Notes: a model not told the origin generated them from the sequence alone. A stretch of 64,000 nt of DNA from Cokeromyces recurvatus (GCF_025118155.1 NW_026251424.1:124001-188000); one strand, 5' to 3'; positions 22,639 to 35,170 are shown, counted from the stretch's first letter. A program made the numbers and translations.

Positions 22639-23179
22639 TCAAAACAATGGTATCTGATCACTTTGTATTAAATCATTGGCTACGCTTGGTTTTGTGGGAT
22701 GTATACCGAAGACAACAACGATCGGTGAGACACCATGTTCTTTGATAACTGAAAGACTGTATTCAATGGTTCTTTGTATAAACTTGAGGTCAATTGTATT
22801 TTGAACTTCGACTAGAACAGGAGGTAAGGAAATGGTAACTTCAATGGGGGCAAACAACACATCTGAGCATCGTCCACTTGGCCATTCCGTAGACCGATCG
22901 ACATATTGAGAAGAGGCTTCAGAGCCTATATTATTAAAACATTATGTTAAGCTGTATTTAACCTTAAAAAAAGCAAGTACCTTGCCCATACCTAGTACAG
23001 CATTGACAATAATGTTTCTGACAGAAGGATGGCGCAGTACTAATTTACTCATTATATCGGTACCGGGGCGATGTTCGGAAGGTAGTATAAAGGCGCTGAG
23101 AGTAGTTATATCTTAAAACAAAAATAATGTATTAGTAGCTATGTTTCAAAAAATATTTTATATCAGCCATACCAGCCAT
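22639..23179 (-). CDS. Small PD-(D/E)XK nuclease-like protein
   Basis: Minus-strand model: exons 23173-23179 (7 nt), 22992-23111 and 22639-22925, giving 137 residues. The central part reads R-C-S-D-V-L-F-A-P ... P-P-V-L-V-E-V-Q ... R-T-I-E-Y-S-L-S-V-I ... S-P-I-V-V-V. An acidic residue followed by a hydrophobic strand ending E-x-Q and a helix with R...Y is the layout of PD-(D/E)XK nucleases of the Rpn/transposon-associated type; E-x-Q replaces E-x-K in many of them. It is short and may be truncated: the stop TGA falls in a context reading on as L-A-K-I-M. The gene sits between two inverted transposon copies, with a GTTACCGGTAAC palindrome 26 bp before its start. The fold assignment is inference from the motif pattern. 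Confidence 0.5.
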
Positions 23180-23204
23180 TTTGTTACAAATAGAAAAAGA
23201 AGAA

Positions 23205-23216
23205 GTTACCGGTAAC
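23205..23216. repeat. Third GTTACCGGTAAC palindrome
   Basis: Perfect 12-bp palindrome within AAGTTACCGGTAACTT, placed symmetrically to the pair at 21079-21107 relative to the two inverted transposon copies. Confidence 0.8.
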
Positions 23217-23251
23217 TTTTTTTTTTTTATTATTGTATTGTATTTTTCAGC

Positions 23252-23383
23252 AAATAAGAGAAAATTTCAGAAAAAATAAGAGAAAATTATTGGACAAATA
23301 AGAGAAAATTTCAGAAAAAATAAGAGAAAATTATTGAACAAATAAGAGAAAATTTTAGGTCAATTAAGAGAAAGTCCAAGAAA
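23252..23383. repeat. 22-bp subterminal repeat array (copy 2, 5' side)
   Basis: Five full units with core AAATAAGAGAAAATT plus one diverged unit. Units 2 and 3 (44 bp) are absent from the equivalent array of copy 1, showing tandem expansion or contraction by whole units. Confidence 0.85.
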
Positions 23384-23444
23384 AATTAAGAGAAAAAAAA
23401 TGGCAATTAGTAGAAAGCACTTTTCTCACTATTATTAACAAAAA

Positions 23445-24827
23445 ATGGATATTGACTTTGATATGAACGAAATTTCTCTACGCGACGATGACATTGAAGC
23501 TGTACCTGAAATCATTGTCAGCGTAATGTCAATGATGAGAAAGAAGTGGGAGTACAACATCACTGCATCAGCCATGGAGTTAGATGAAGATGCGACGATG
23601 GAGCTGAAGGAAGGGTACGAGGGTGATGAGGCCAGCAATAGCTCGGATAAGGAGGAAAATGAAGCTGATGTACAGGGTAGTGAGAGCGATTTGAAAGAAG
23701 AGAAGCCTCTCAGAGATCTGGCCGAAAAAAAAGACGCCGCTAGCAATGCTAGATGTGTGTACACTCAGCAAGATATCAACAAGCTTATTTCCCTGTTAAT
23801 TGAACAGGTTCCTGTAAAAGATGCAGCTTTAAAAACAGGAATAAATGAGAAATCAGCTTACCGTTTCAAATCGCAATGGCAGAAAACAGGGGAAATACCT
23901 CAACAGAAAAAAAGAGGGCGCAAAATGGGAACTGTCTCTGAGCTTACTGAAAAACACACAAAGTTTATTACCGACATTGTTGATGAGTGTTCAACTGCAA
24001 CTGTAGCTGGAATACACGAGTTGTTGCTCAAAGAATTTCCAAGTCTCTCCGTGAGCCCATCCGCAGTATACAGACATCTTAGAACCAGCTGTGCACTATC
24101 TATGAAGAAGTTGGAGAAAATTTCATCTGCTAGAAACTCGGAAGAAACTCTTAAGAAGAGAAAGGAGACCATCCTTCAATGGCTAGCTGATAAAAATATG
24201 GACTTTGAGAATAATTGCGTTTTTTTGGATGAAGCAGGGTTCAATTTACACATGACACGCACTCGTGGCTGGTCCAAGATAGGAGAACCTGCTAAAACAA
24301 CTGTCCCTGCTTCAAAAGGCACCACAATAACCATTCTTGGTGCCATCTCTAGCACCGGCATTATTGACATCTCTTTGAGAAAGCCAATATTAGTTTCGGG
24401 AGCTAAGAAGAGAAGAATAGATGGGAAGGTTGTTACAACGACAGCTAAGGTTGGAACTAGGACTGAGCACTATTTAAATTACTTGAGTAATGTGATGGAT
24501 GTTCTTGACCGAAATAATATGAAGGGCTTTTACTTGGTAATGGATAATGCTCCCATACATAAGCCAGCTACAGTAAGAAACTTAATAGAAAGCAGAGGCT
24601 ATAAGTGTGCATATCTTCCGCCGTACTCACCATTCCTAAACCCAATTGAGCTATTCTGGTCGAAGGTGAAGTATGGCGTCAAAAGAAGCCCTTTCGAAAC
24701 TGGTGAGACACTCACACCCAGAATAATGGATGCCTGCTCCAAAGTAACTAAGAAAGACTGCCAGGGCTGGATTCGCCATTCTCTCAGATTCTTTGAAAAG
24801 TGTTTAGCCCTGGAGAAAAACTTATGA
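23445..24827 (+). CDS. DDE_3-family Tc1/IS630-like transposase (copy 2)
   Basis: 460-residue intact transposase identical in amino-acid sequence to the minus-strand copy at 19511-20893, with catalytic D262, D367 and E402 (DD34E). Absence of even one substitution between the copies points to very recent duplication, gene conversion or a transposition burst. The ATG follows a T/A-rich leader that begins inside the repeat array, so the promoter is probably within the element. Confidence 0.93.
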   Translation: MDIDFDMNEISLRDDDIEAVPEIIVSVMSMMRKKWEYNITASAMELDEDATMELKEGYEGDEASNSSDKEENEADVQGSESDLKEEKPLRDLAEKKDAASNARCVYTQQDINKLISLLIEQVPVKDAALKTGINEKSAYRFKSQWQKTGEIPQQKKRGRKMGTVSELTEKHTKFITDIVDECSTATVAGIHELLLKEFPSLSVSPSAVYRHLRTSCALSMKKLEKISSARNSEETLKKRKETILQWLADKNMDFENNCVFLDEAGFNLHMTRTRGWSKIGEPAKTTVPASKGTTITILGAISSTGIIDISLRKPILVSGAKKRRIDGKVVTTTAKVGTRTEHYLNYLSNVMDVLDRNNMKGFYLVMDNAPIHKPATVRNLIESRGYKCAYLPPYSPFLNPIELFWSKVKYGVKRSPFETGETLTPRIMDACSKVTKKDCQGWIRHSLRFFEKCLALEKNL

Positions 24828-24881
24828 GATTTAAGTATAAGTAAATTTTTTGCTAATTGCCATTTTTTTTTTCTCTTAATT

Positions 24882-24991
24882 GACCTAAAATTTTCTCTTA
24901 TTTGTTCAATAATTTTCTCTTATTTGTTCAATAATTTTCTCTTATTTGTCCAATAATTTTCTCTTATTTTTTCTGAAATTTTCTCTTATTT
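24882..24991. repeat. 22-bp subterminal repeat array (copy 2, 3' side)
   Basis: Five 22-bp units in inverted orientation to those at 23252-23383. Composition matches the 3' array of copy 1. Confidence 0.85.
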
Positions 24992-25007
24992 GCTGAAAAA
25001 TACAATA

Positions 25008-26753
25008 TATTGTCCAATTAAGCTTTTTTTTTTTTGGTAGAATTTATAATATTATGTAATATTTTAAAGTAGCTGTCATTTCTAGCGAAGTTTAGATTAA
25101 AAAAAGTAACTTAAAAAACCCTAAATTCAAAAGACAAACTAAAAAAAGTGAAGATGAAAATCATAGTATAAAGTATATTAGTCGAACTATTACCTATGGA
25201 ATATACAATTGAGTAATTAATACCTAAAAGTGAGTATTAATAGAGCCATTTTATTCTGAATTGAATAGTACAAAGAACAGTATAAGATTGTTGAGAGGAT
25301 AAAATAGTTAAAAAGAAGGATAAAGAGAGTTCAATCCTAGAAGGCATATGCTATTGACTATATATTTATAGAAAAAGAAATGAATGATAGAAGCAAGCTT
25401 GAGTCTGTTTAAGAAAAACACATTAGAACTTCTAGTGCAAATATTAGTATTGTTTAGGATGGTCTATCAGCCATAGTATTTCCTGTATTATAAACTAAAA
25501 TCCAAACTACTCTCCAGGATTAACCTTAGACGACAATGTTATAGTCCAAGTTGATAAATAGTGGTTCAACTTTAATTTTTTTTTCCTACTATGATCAATC
25601 AAGCTCTTATCTCTTTCAGTAATAAGCATGAAGATCCCTTGTACTGAAAAGTAATTGAAAGTAGGATGATATCAAAAAGCTAAATGAACACTTTATCTTA
25701 TCATACATTATGTGCATTTTATTAGTCTTATTTAATTTTTTTTTCTATATATAATATCTACTCAAAAGATCAAGCAATAGATATTAAATCATAAACACAT
25801 GACTAAAATACGTCTACTGGATAATTCACCATTATTGATTGAAAAGAACCTTTAATAGATATATTGTATTCTTTACTTATGGCTTAAGCAGGCTATGTTA
25901 TTTTATGAAATTAGTTTTTGTTTGTTCATATATATATATACATACATACATACATACAACAATAAGCAACTGTATTAAAAGAAAGGTAAGCTAATTGAAT
26001 TGAAAAAAAGAAGATGAATTGGTTCATGTTGAGGGCTATATTTTGAACCACTTTGAAGTGGAGGAGGAGAGAGAGAGAGAGAAAAAAAAGAGGTATCTTT
26101 AACCTCTTTAGCATGTTTGCCAGCATTTAATCTTATTATAACTGAATCAACAAGCCTTAATAACAAAGTCTTCATTGATATCCTTTCGTTATTCATCATT
26201 ACCTCTTGTAGCTAACTTTCGTGTTCTTTAATGCTATCCAACGTTTTTCCCTCGATAAAGCTACACATAAAACAAAATTTATCGTCCGCAAATTTACAGC
26301 CAAAAACTAATACAATATTTATGTGTTTGAAAACTTTGATAATATAAGACAATTAAGATGTTTTTTTTTCTGAATACATATAAACATGTACAAATAATAA
26401 CGTATACTTGCATATTTAGAGTGAAACATGCATTAAACAAAAAGGATAGTTTATAGTTTTTGACTTTTTTACGAGTTTCAACAATGAAATAGAATGTGTT
26501 TTACCTTTTTTTTTTTTTTTTTTTTTTGAACGTTCATTTAAAAAAAATAGGCTACTTCTTTTAGTCGCCGAACTTCCATTATGAGTTTATGTGAGTCATT
26601 AACATATTCTAACGTTTAAGTTTCAATTTTTTAAAAAAAATAATAAAATAAGGGGACTGCTTTCTTACCTTGTAATAAATAATTCATTTCAGCTTTTTGT
26701 TTCTTTCTTTTCTTTTTATACATATTATTTGATCTAAAAAAAAAAAAAAAAAA
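25008..26753. other. Intergenic region before DAHP synthase
   Basis: About 1.7 kb without a convincing gene, containing TA microsatellites near 25930 and a GA-repeat near 26065. Minus-strand open frames at about 25926-26199 include a short stretch V-I-I-R-L-N-A-G-K-H-A-K-E-V that could be a relic of a transposase helix-turn-helix, but this is too short to assign. The last 200 bp, T-rich, is the presumed DAHP synthase promoter. Confidence 0.4.
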
Positions 26754-28128
<1,375 letters not shown>

Positions 28129-29726
28129 CAAGTTAATCATGTATTATGTATAAATCTTTGTTTCTGAAAAAAAAAAAAAAAAGTACACTTTATTCATAAT
28201 TCTAGTCTAAAACTAATATAACACAAGCTTCATCTCAATAACATGCATTAAAATATGTTTTTTTTTTATTATGGGGAAATAAATTGTAATACTTGAAACC
28301 TCAAAATATCTCAAAAGAAAAAAAAATTACGCCTTGAGTATACATAACAGCATGGACTTGAAACTTTAAAGTTTCATTTACATCATACAAACCAATGATT
28401 TATCATTTTATTATTCCTGGTACTGACTCTTCTATGTCTTATCCGCTCGATACATAGATAATTCATCTGCTGCATTTGTTATTGATTTCTAATATCTCCT
28501 AACAAGAATAATGAATGTACATCTTATTCATTCGGTATATATATTTTTGAAAAGTGCAACTATAACCGTATTTCTTCGATACTGGTTATATGGATAAGAT
28601 TTAAGAAACAATAGTGGAACAAATCAGTCATAATAGTAGTATGTAATTCGAGTTTTAGTACAAAGAGATGGGAATGAGTTCAATAATAAATACACTAGAT
28701 GAATATACTAAATTTATACATTGAGCTAAATATTATCATAAATAACTGTAGAATTTAACAAGTAATGGATGCTATTGAAAGTCGTGGTGATAAGCCCTTG
28801 TTTATGCCACTTTACTCTCCTTTCCCTTTCCTTAACTTGATTGAAGAATGTTGGTTTAAAACCAGAAAATACATGTAGTAGTAAGCAGATTTCTGTTGGC
28901 CTTCCTCCCAAAAAGAAAAAAAGAACTTTATATTTTGTTTGAATTTCAAATATAACAAGCTATTGAATGTGTTTTGTCCCAATTCAGATATAAATCATTA
29001 TTTATTTATTTTTGGCTACTTCTTATGCTATCTGTTAAACAAAGCTGTGTTCACCGTTGATGCTTTGAGTATCTATCATGGCATTGAGTCTCAAACTTGC
29101 ATTTATCATTATCTTGGGAAATTATTTACTTGATTTTATTTAATTCGTTATCTACACATGCGTTGTCCTCTCTATCGATTGCTGATCCAATAATCCTTTC
29201 TTATTGAGCCAGTTACTACCTGTTAAACAGTCTCGTATTTCACATTATATTTGCCCCACTTTGGACTATCTTCTGGCCTAAAATAGACCCCCATTCTTCA
29301 CGATATTAGACCATACACTTTCTAATAAGCTCTTTCCTCTTCTATTCAGAATTCTGGTGGTCCTAGGTTGCTGTGATGGTTATTATTTAGCAAGCGAAAC
29401 TATTGCATCATTCTTCTTATTAATATTTATATATATATATATATATACATATAAATTTTTTTGCTGTTGTCTCTTCTCTCTCCTTTTACCTTGTACTTTT
29501 TACAAACAAAGACTTTTTAGTTTCTTTTTTTCATTCTTATTTTATTGAGCAGTATCATTTACATATTACGACGTGCTCATTAAAGATCCAAAAAAATTTA
29601 TTGAAATCGTAATAATACTACGTCATGAATTACAAGTCACGACATACGCGTTTTCCTATTTTTGAATTTTGAAATTTATTTTCCCTATCCTTTTTTTTTT
29701 TTTTTTTTTTTTTGTCTACGCATACA
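28129..29726. other. Intergenic region with a transposase relic
   Basis: About 1.6 kb between DAHP synthase and SEM1. Apart from the transposase fragment at 28762-28878, no coding capacity is recognised. Short open frames around 28939-29133 and 29357-29548 are low-complexity and hydrophobic and have no family match. Confidence 0.45.
28762..28878 (+). pseudogene. Decayed DDE_3 transposase C-terminal fragment
   Basis: About 38 codons reading D-A-I-E-S-R-G-D-K ... L-Y-S-P-F-P-F-L-N-L-I-E-E-C-W-F-K. This matches the block around the catalytic glutamate of IS630/Tc1-type transposases (consensus Y-S-P-x-L-N-P-I-E). Stop codons flank it on both sides. It differs clearly from the intact elements at 19-25 kb, so it represents an older, separate family. 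Confidence 0.7.
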
Positions 29727-30145
29727 ATGTCATCCTCTCAACAACAACAGCAACAGCAACAGCAACAGCAACAAAAATTAACTGAGGAGCAAACAAAGAA
29801 AAATTTAGCTCAACTAGGAGCTCTTGAAGAAGATGATGAATTCGAGGAATTTGCTGCTGAAGGTAAATAAAAATAGTTTACAAAAATTAAATCGAGTTTA
29901 ACCCTTTTATACATCTAGACTGGGGAGAAAATGAAGAAGATCAGAATGATGCCCATTTTTGGGAAGATAATTGGGATGATGATGATATTGAGGATGATTT
30001 TTCAAAGCAATTACGGTATTAGTTTGTCATTTTAAATAACGAAAGCATTCACTAACCTTTTTATATACATATGTGTACATATATATATATATAAAGTGCT
30101 GAACTTGAGAAAGAGGCAAACCAACCCCAACCTATGAAGATGTAA
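29727..30145 (+). CDS. SEM1: 26S proteasome subunit SEM1/DSS1
   Basis: Small acidic, mostly disordered subunit of the proteasome lid that also acts in TREX-2 and in BRCA2-type complexes. Model: exons 29727-29862, 29919-30015 and 30097-30145, giving 93 residues. The two family acidic/aromatic blocks are plain: [15 protein letters not shown] (about 33-47) and [17 protein letters not shown] (about 59-75), followed by the C-terminal helix L-R-A-E-L-E-K. Unusual: an N-terminal run of about 12 glutamines (CAA/CAG mix) before the conserved part, making it longer than yeast Sem1 (89). Confidence 0.93.
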
Positions 30146-30741
30146 ATGTAATAACTATTAACAGCAAAAGCTATCCATTACAGATTTCCTTTTCTATACA
30201 TGTAATCTTTTTTTTTTTTTTCTTTTATAATGTACAACAAATTCAATAAATAGTAACTATCAAAATCACGAAACAGAGACTTGTAAAACATAGAAATAAC
30301 AGTTAATCTGCTGCGTTATATATTTCCTTTTTTATTTTCTCCCTGTCCTCGTCTTTAAATAGATATATAAAGTCAACTTTATTGTATAGGTTTTCATTTA
30401 TTTATTTACTTTATACAAATGATTTGTTCGGTAAAACAAATATCTTTTTAACGAAAAAAAAAAAGAAAAAAAAAAAAAAAGATTAAACCTAAACAAAGCA
30501 AATCATCAAATATAAGGGATTTCTATTCGTCAAAAGTAGTGAATAGTAGTATCAACTGTTATTTATCTTGTTCTTTAAAACACACATGTGCACACACGAA
30601 CACACATGTATATGCCACAGCATGTCTATTATGCTTATTTAAAGCTACATGTAAATTAATCGTTCCCTTTTTTTTTTTTCCTTTTTCCTTTTTTTTTTCC
30701 TTTACATGTATATATAAAAAAGTGACCTTTTCGGCTACACT
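30146..30741. other. Convergent intergenic region
   Basis: About 600 bp between the SEM1 stop and the stop of the small minus-strand gene. Only A/T-rich DNA with homopolymers and a CA/TG-rich segment near 30585-30620. No gene seen. Confidence 0.5.
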
Positions 30742-31071
30742 CTAACTCCAAGAGCTGGAAATAAGATCCTTTTGTACATAATCATCATAAGAAACATTTG
30801 AAATACCAAATAAAGTGGACGATCTACGTCTTTCGTTATTTGCATCGTTATTTCGAATTGGAATAGGACCCGAGATAGAATGATTTCTTTTAGGTGTTAA
30901 TAGTACTACTGATGGAGTTGTACTATGATTATCCATTGTTGAACCGTTATTTTCTAGTTCTTCAGTTATTGAACATCGACGTAATTCAGTGTTATTTGAT
31001 GGCTTTTGTTTATTACTTGATGACGTACGATTAAAAGTATCACGAATATTGTTAATGATTTTTGTAAACAT
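30742..31071 (-). CDS. Small Ser/Asn-rich protein of unknown function
   Basis: Intronless 109-residue frame. It begins M-F-T-K-I-I-N-N-I-R-D-T-F-N and ends with a distinctive R-R-R-S-S-T-L-F-G-I-S-N-V-S-Y-D-D-Y-V tail. That tail contains basic-x-x-Ser kinase-type sites and is less low-complexity than the middle. Two further R-R-x-S or K-R-x-x-S sites occur upstream. No domain recognised. It lies tail-to-tail with SEM1 and upstream of nothing obvious; whether it is translated needs expression data, but its composition differs from random AT-rich frames. Confidence 0.5.
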   Translation of the reverse strand: MFTKIINNIRDTFNRTSSSNKQKPSNNTELRRCSITEELENNGSTMDNHSTTPSVVLLTPKRNHSISGPIPIRNNDANNERRRSSTLFGISNVSYDDYVQKDLISSSWS

Positions 31072-31193
31072 TTATTTATTTATTTAAAAAGGAAGGAAGG
31101 AAAGAAAGAAAGACGGACATTTTATTTTTATATTTTATAATTTCCCATGTTTTTTTTTTTTTTTTTTTGCATAAAGATTTTTGAACCAATAAA

Positions 31194-33426
31194 TTACAAC
31201 TCTTCATCTTCATCAGGAATGATTGGTGCTGTTGATAAAATTGTGACAGGAACTGCTGCTGCTGTTGCTTCTTCTTGCATCATCACTTCATCTTCTTCTT
31301 CTATTATTAGTGAATCATGACCTTCACCAAATGAATGTTGTTGTTGCTGTTGTTTTCTTGCTTTCTTTTGTTGTGCTTTTAATTGTTTCTTTAATTGTTG
31401 ATTAATTTGTGGATTGAGTTCTTCTTCAGTATGTGATAAAATAGTTTGTGGTCTAATCTGGTTTATGGTATTTTTCTTTTTCATCATTAACATTCGATCT
31501 ACTTGAATAATAGGTTGTGATGTCATATCTGTTGACATCTCTTCAGTGTCCATGGATGAATCTAATAGCATAGATCTAAAATAGAAATAAGTAAATAAAT
31601 AAATAAATACATGTGTATACAGGGTTAAATTTACCCGTCCAAGTCAATATCTTGAGACATATCAATATCATCATTGGCTTGCTAAAATTAAAATGAGTTT
31701 ATACTGGATCAATAGATAAATAAATAAACATACCATAACGACACTAGATCCAAATTCGTGACTTGGTTTAAGACTAACCAAAACTGAATCAGCAGATTGA
31801 AGATCTAAATCAAGTTCTTTACCCCAGGAATTTACAATAGAAGCTTCGATATGACTTTGTTTTGAAGAAGGAGGGATTGTGTAATATGGGATCTTTCCTC
31901 CATTCCAATCTTGTAATACATGTCGAGCCACTTGATGTACATCTGCAACTCCTCCCTTTTTAAGTTTACCACGTTGTTGAGCTAATAATACTAAAAATTC
32001 ATGTGCATTATTGAAATAAGGTACATTATACATGGCCATTAACTGTTCAGTTGTACATCTAGAAACAATCACTTCCACTAAATAGAGATTTAAATACATC
32101 ATATAATAAAAGCTTTTTATATATATTACCAGGTGTAATAGGATCTTCTAATAATTCAACTTTAACACAATTTCTTAGTGTAATTTCTGCTGCATTATGT
32201 CCATCTTGTCCTTGCTGTGCAAATACAATACCAGGACAATCAAGTAATTTAATATTTTTATCGAGTGTGATCTGTTGAGCTACTTTAGTAAAACCAGGTG
32301 TAGAACCAACACCGCATACTTTGGATCTCTTAAGTGAATTGATAACCGAGGATTTACCCACATTTGGATAACCAATAATACCCACTGTAATCGTGGTCTT
32401 AATATTCATATTTCTACAATAATTCTTTAATAACTTGATTAACGTATCAGCACCTAAACATTCAGAAGAATTCAACATGCTGGTGGTTGCAATATCTGTA
32501 GATACATTCGATTGTCCAAGATGATGACGTTGATTTTGTGTTGAAGCTTTAAAAGCAATAGCAGGATATTCATTTCGTAAATATTTTAACCATTGTTCTA
32601 CATTCTCTTTTGGCACTAAATCTGATAATAGTCATCTTTTTATATTAATTTAAAATCCCTCCCTATTTTATGTCATCTTCATAAAGATGATCTAGAGTTA
32701 CCTATTTTATTTAGAATAAGAATAATCTTCTTATTCAACCCACTGTCCATCACCATACGTTCTACGCTTTTTGTGCGAGTACCTAAGGGGTCACGTGCAT
32801 CCAAGACTTCTAAAATCACATCTGCTCCTTCTAATACTTTTCTGAATTCTCGATAATAAGCCTTTTTAGAATTATCTTTTTGTCCTGTAGCTGCAGCATC
32901 GGTTATATCCTTATCATCTGTATCTATCTCTGTATTTTCTGAAAATTCTTGGCTTCTCTTTTCTGCATTCTTTACCAATTCATATAAATTTAGATTTCTA
33001 TTTCGGTTTTGCAATTTCTGTCGAGCCAAGTCTTGACGTTCTTTATTACCAGCAATCTAGTAGATCAAATAATAATAATAATAATAATTGAGATTTTTTT
33101 TTTTTATAGAATTGTCAACCATGTTAAAGGATGTAACATCATTACCTTTTTTCTTTTAGTTTCTTCTTTATTTATTTTCTTTTGTTTAAAATTAGCTAAA
33201 TTAGGGATTCCAGGATCCTTCTTTCCCTCTACAGTTAAAAAGAATTAGTTTGACTTTTTAAGGACAAGAGGTCTTTTTTCATGTAAATATATATATGTAT
33301 ATATATACTTTACTTGGTCCACTAAAACGATCAGCATTACGCCCTTGTTTACTTTCTATAAAATAATACTTGTAATGAATATCAAAGACTCGTTAAAGTT
33401 ATATTAAACTTACTAATTCCTGCCAT
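31194..33426 (-). CDS. GRN1: Nucleolar circularly permuted GTPase (GNL3L/Grn1-like)
   Basis: Ribosome-biogenesis GTPase of the nucleostemin family, needed for nuclear steps of large-subunit assembly. Minus-strand model: exons 33414-33426, 33314-33355, 33146-33228, 32702-33056, 32130-32621, 31734-32077, 31635-31681 and 31194-31575, giving 585 residues, like GNL3L (582). The N-terminus is basic and coiled ([11 protein letters not shown]). G-motifs occur in permuted order: L-D-A-R-D-P, then N-K-I-D (G4, about 162-165), G-Y-P-N-V-G-K-S-S (G1, 248-256), S-T-P-G-F-T (G2) and D-C-P-G (G3, 292-295). The C-terminus is Gln-rich and acidic. The first exon is only 13 nt. Confidence 0.9.
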
Positions 33427-33679
33427 TATAGAATAAGATAGATCTATGTGATTTTAAAAAAAAAAAAAAAATTTCCAAGTGCAAACATTTAATCTTCTTT
33501 CTTTCTCCTCTTCTTCAATTAAAAACAAGTCACATAAAAAACAGTCCACGATGAATAAATTTATTATTATTATCATTATTTTATTCAAAAATACAACGAA
33601 CTAAAAAGGAGTTATACATATTCATACATACTTATATAATACAGATATTATTATTATTTTTTCTTTTTTCTTTATCCTT

Positions 33680-34913
33680 TTAATAACCACATTTACATTT
33701 CTTGTATTGGATTTTTCTATATCTTTCAGAAAGACCTTCACCTAATTGAATAGCTGCTTCTTTTACCTCAGCTATAACATCTACCCAATAAGTAAATGAA
33801 ATAGGACTTTGATATAATTCATTAGATGCATTCTCCCAAATTTTGTGAAAGAGGGACTTGGATCGTTGCATAGCCAATTTGATATTATTTAACGAATGAA
33901 TCTCTGTACGTAAAGAATCAGCTGTATGCTTTCTTAATAATCGAGATGCTTCCTTATCCTCTACGGCGGGCATTTGACGAAGTTCTTGATAAAGACTTTG
34001 CAACTCGTTACGAATATGCCAGCTAAGGTGATGAAGTGGTTGCTCAACACGTCCACTAAACAACTCATGTTGTACCATCTTGGTCTGTTCAATCGTGTCA
34101 AATCGAACACTTTCAAGGGAACGACGAAGATGACCAGACAAGTTGACGATAGAATTGAATCGATGGTTCACTGAATTCAGTTTAGAATTAAACTCAACCT
34201 TGTTTTTACTAATAAACTGATTTACTGCTTCGTCTAAAGCAACGTAACCAGTTGATAAAAAGATAGGGTCCATTAATTCAGCATCTGTGGCAGCAGAAAC
34301 AAAATCCTCGGCAGTTTGAAGTAGAGATGTGACTTCATCAATCGTGCTACTGATATAATCCTGTGCAAAGAGATGGCCTGATTCTTGAGCCCAACGTGTT
34401 ACGTTGTTACGAATGGAAATAGAATAAGGGCGAACATGAAGTGGTATAGAACGTAATACTTTAGCAATATGACGACGACGCGTAAGTGGGTCCTCTCTCC
34501 ATAAAGAAGGAGGATACAACCAAGAAGGTAAATAGTTGGCAACACCAAAGGCAATATCATAAACAGAATATTTCGTTGAGGGACGACGATTGTTGTATGC
34601 CTTTAATTCATCTTGTGCCTTATCAACTAAACCATGTATATATTCAAGATAGCCAGATACTCGGCTTTTCATATTTTCGTTATGAGTAACTAAGGAAGAA
34701 GAAGATGCTATATTATCAACGACATTTGTACTAATCTTGAACTGATTTTCATCAACAACTTGAGCATGTTGAATTAGACTTTTTTCTGGTTGTTGTGCTT
34801 GTACCTAATATTGCATAAAGTGAATATTATTTGTTTTCATATATTATATTTAAACAACTTACAAAGAAGAATAAAGTCGTAAGGAATAACAAGATTCCCG
34901 AAAATTGTTTCAT
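33680..34913 (-). CDS. Secreted or ER-lumenal helical protein, unknown function
   Basis: Minus-strand model: exons 34863-34913 and 33680-34804, giving 391 residues. Exon 1 encodes a typical signal peptide (M-K-Q-F-S-G-I-L-L-F-L-T-T-L-F-F-F), completed by V-Q-A from exon 2 with likely cleavage after A20. The mature part is predicted mostly helical. It has a conserved-looking Y-S-V-Y-D-I-A-F-G-V-A-N-Y-L-P-S-W-L-Y-P segment near residue 85 and a Cys pair at the very C-terminus (K-K-C-K-C-G-Y). No ER-retention signal or enzymatic motif was recognised. It is divergently placed to STT3, with about 660 bp between starts. Confidence 0.7.
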
Positions 34914-35133
34914 TTTTTTTTTTTTTTAATGAAAAGAAGAAGAAAAAAAAAAATCTAAATATTTTTTATTCTGTAACATTTGATCTCAGTTCAGTATTCC
35001 ATAATTAAAGCACAAGAATTATCGCTTCATGTATTAACAGAATTCGAAAGTGAATAATTTCAAATACTCTAATACTTTTTCTTTCTTTCTGTAAGATTTA
35101 CAATATAATAAAGCAAATATTTATTTATGTACA

Positions 35134-35170
<37 letters not shown>

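Larger units (their letters stand above)
23238..25005 (+). mobile_element. Tc1/mariner-type transposon, copy 2 (intact)
   Basis: A 1768-bp element with termini TTGTATTTTTCAGC/GCTGAAAAATACAA, flanked by TA (23236-23237 and 25006-25007). It is the plus-strand twin of copy 1. The transposase is identical, the 3' repeat array looks identical, and the 5' array has exactly two extra 22-bp units (44 bp). This accounts for the whole length difference between the copies. Confidence 0.9.

Noticed and set aside
25926..26199. Minus-strand frames with a possible helix-turn-helix-like stretch
   Set aside because: Only about 15 residues look non-random; the rest is microsatellite-derived (GA and TA repeats).
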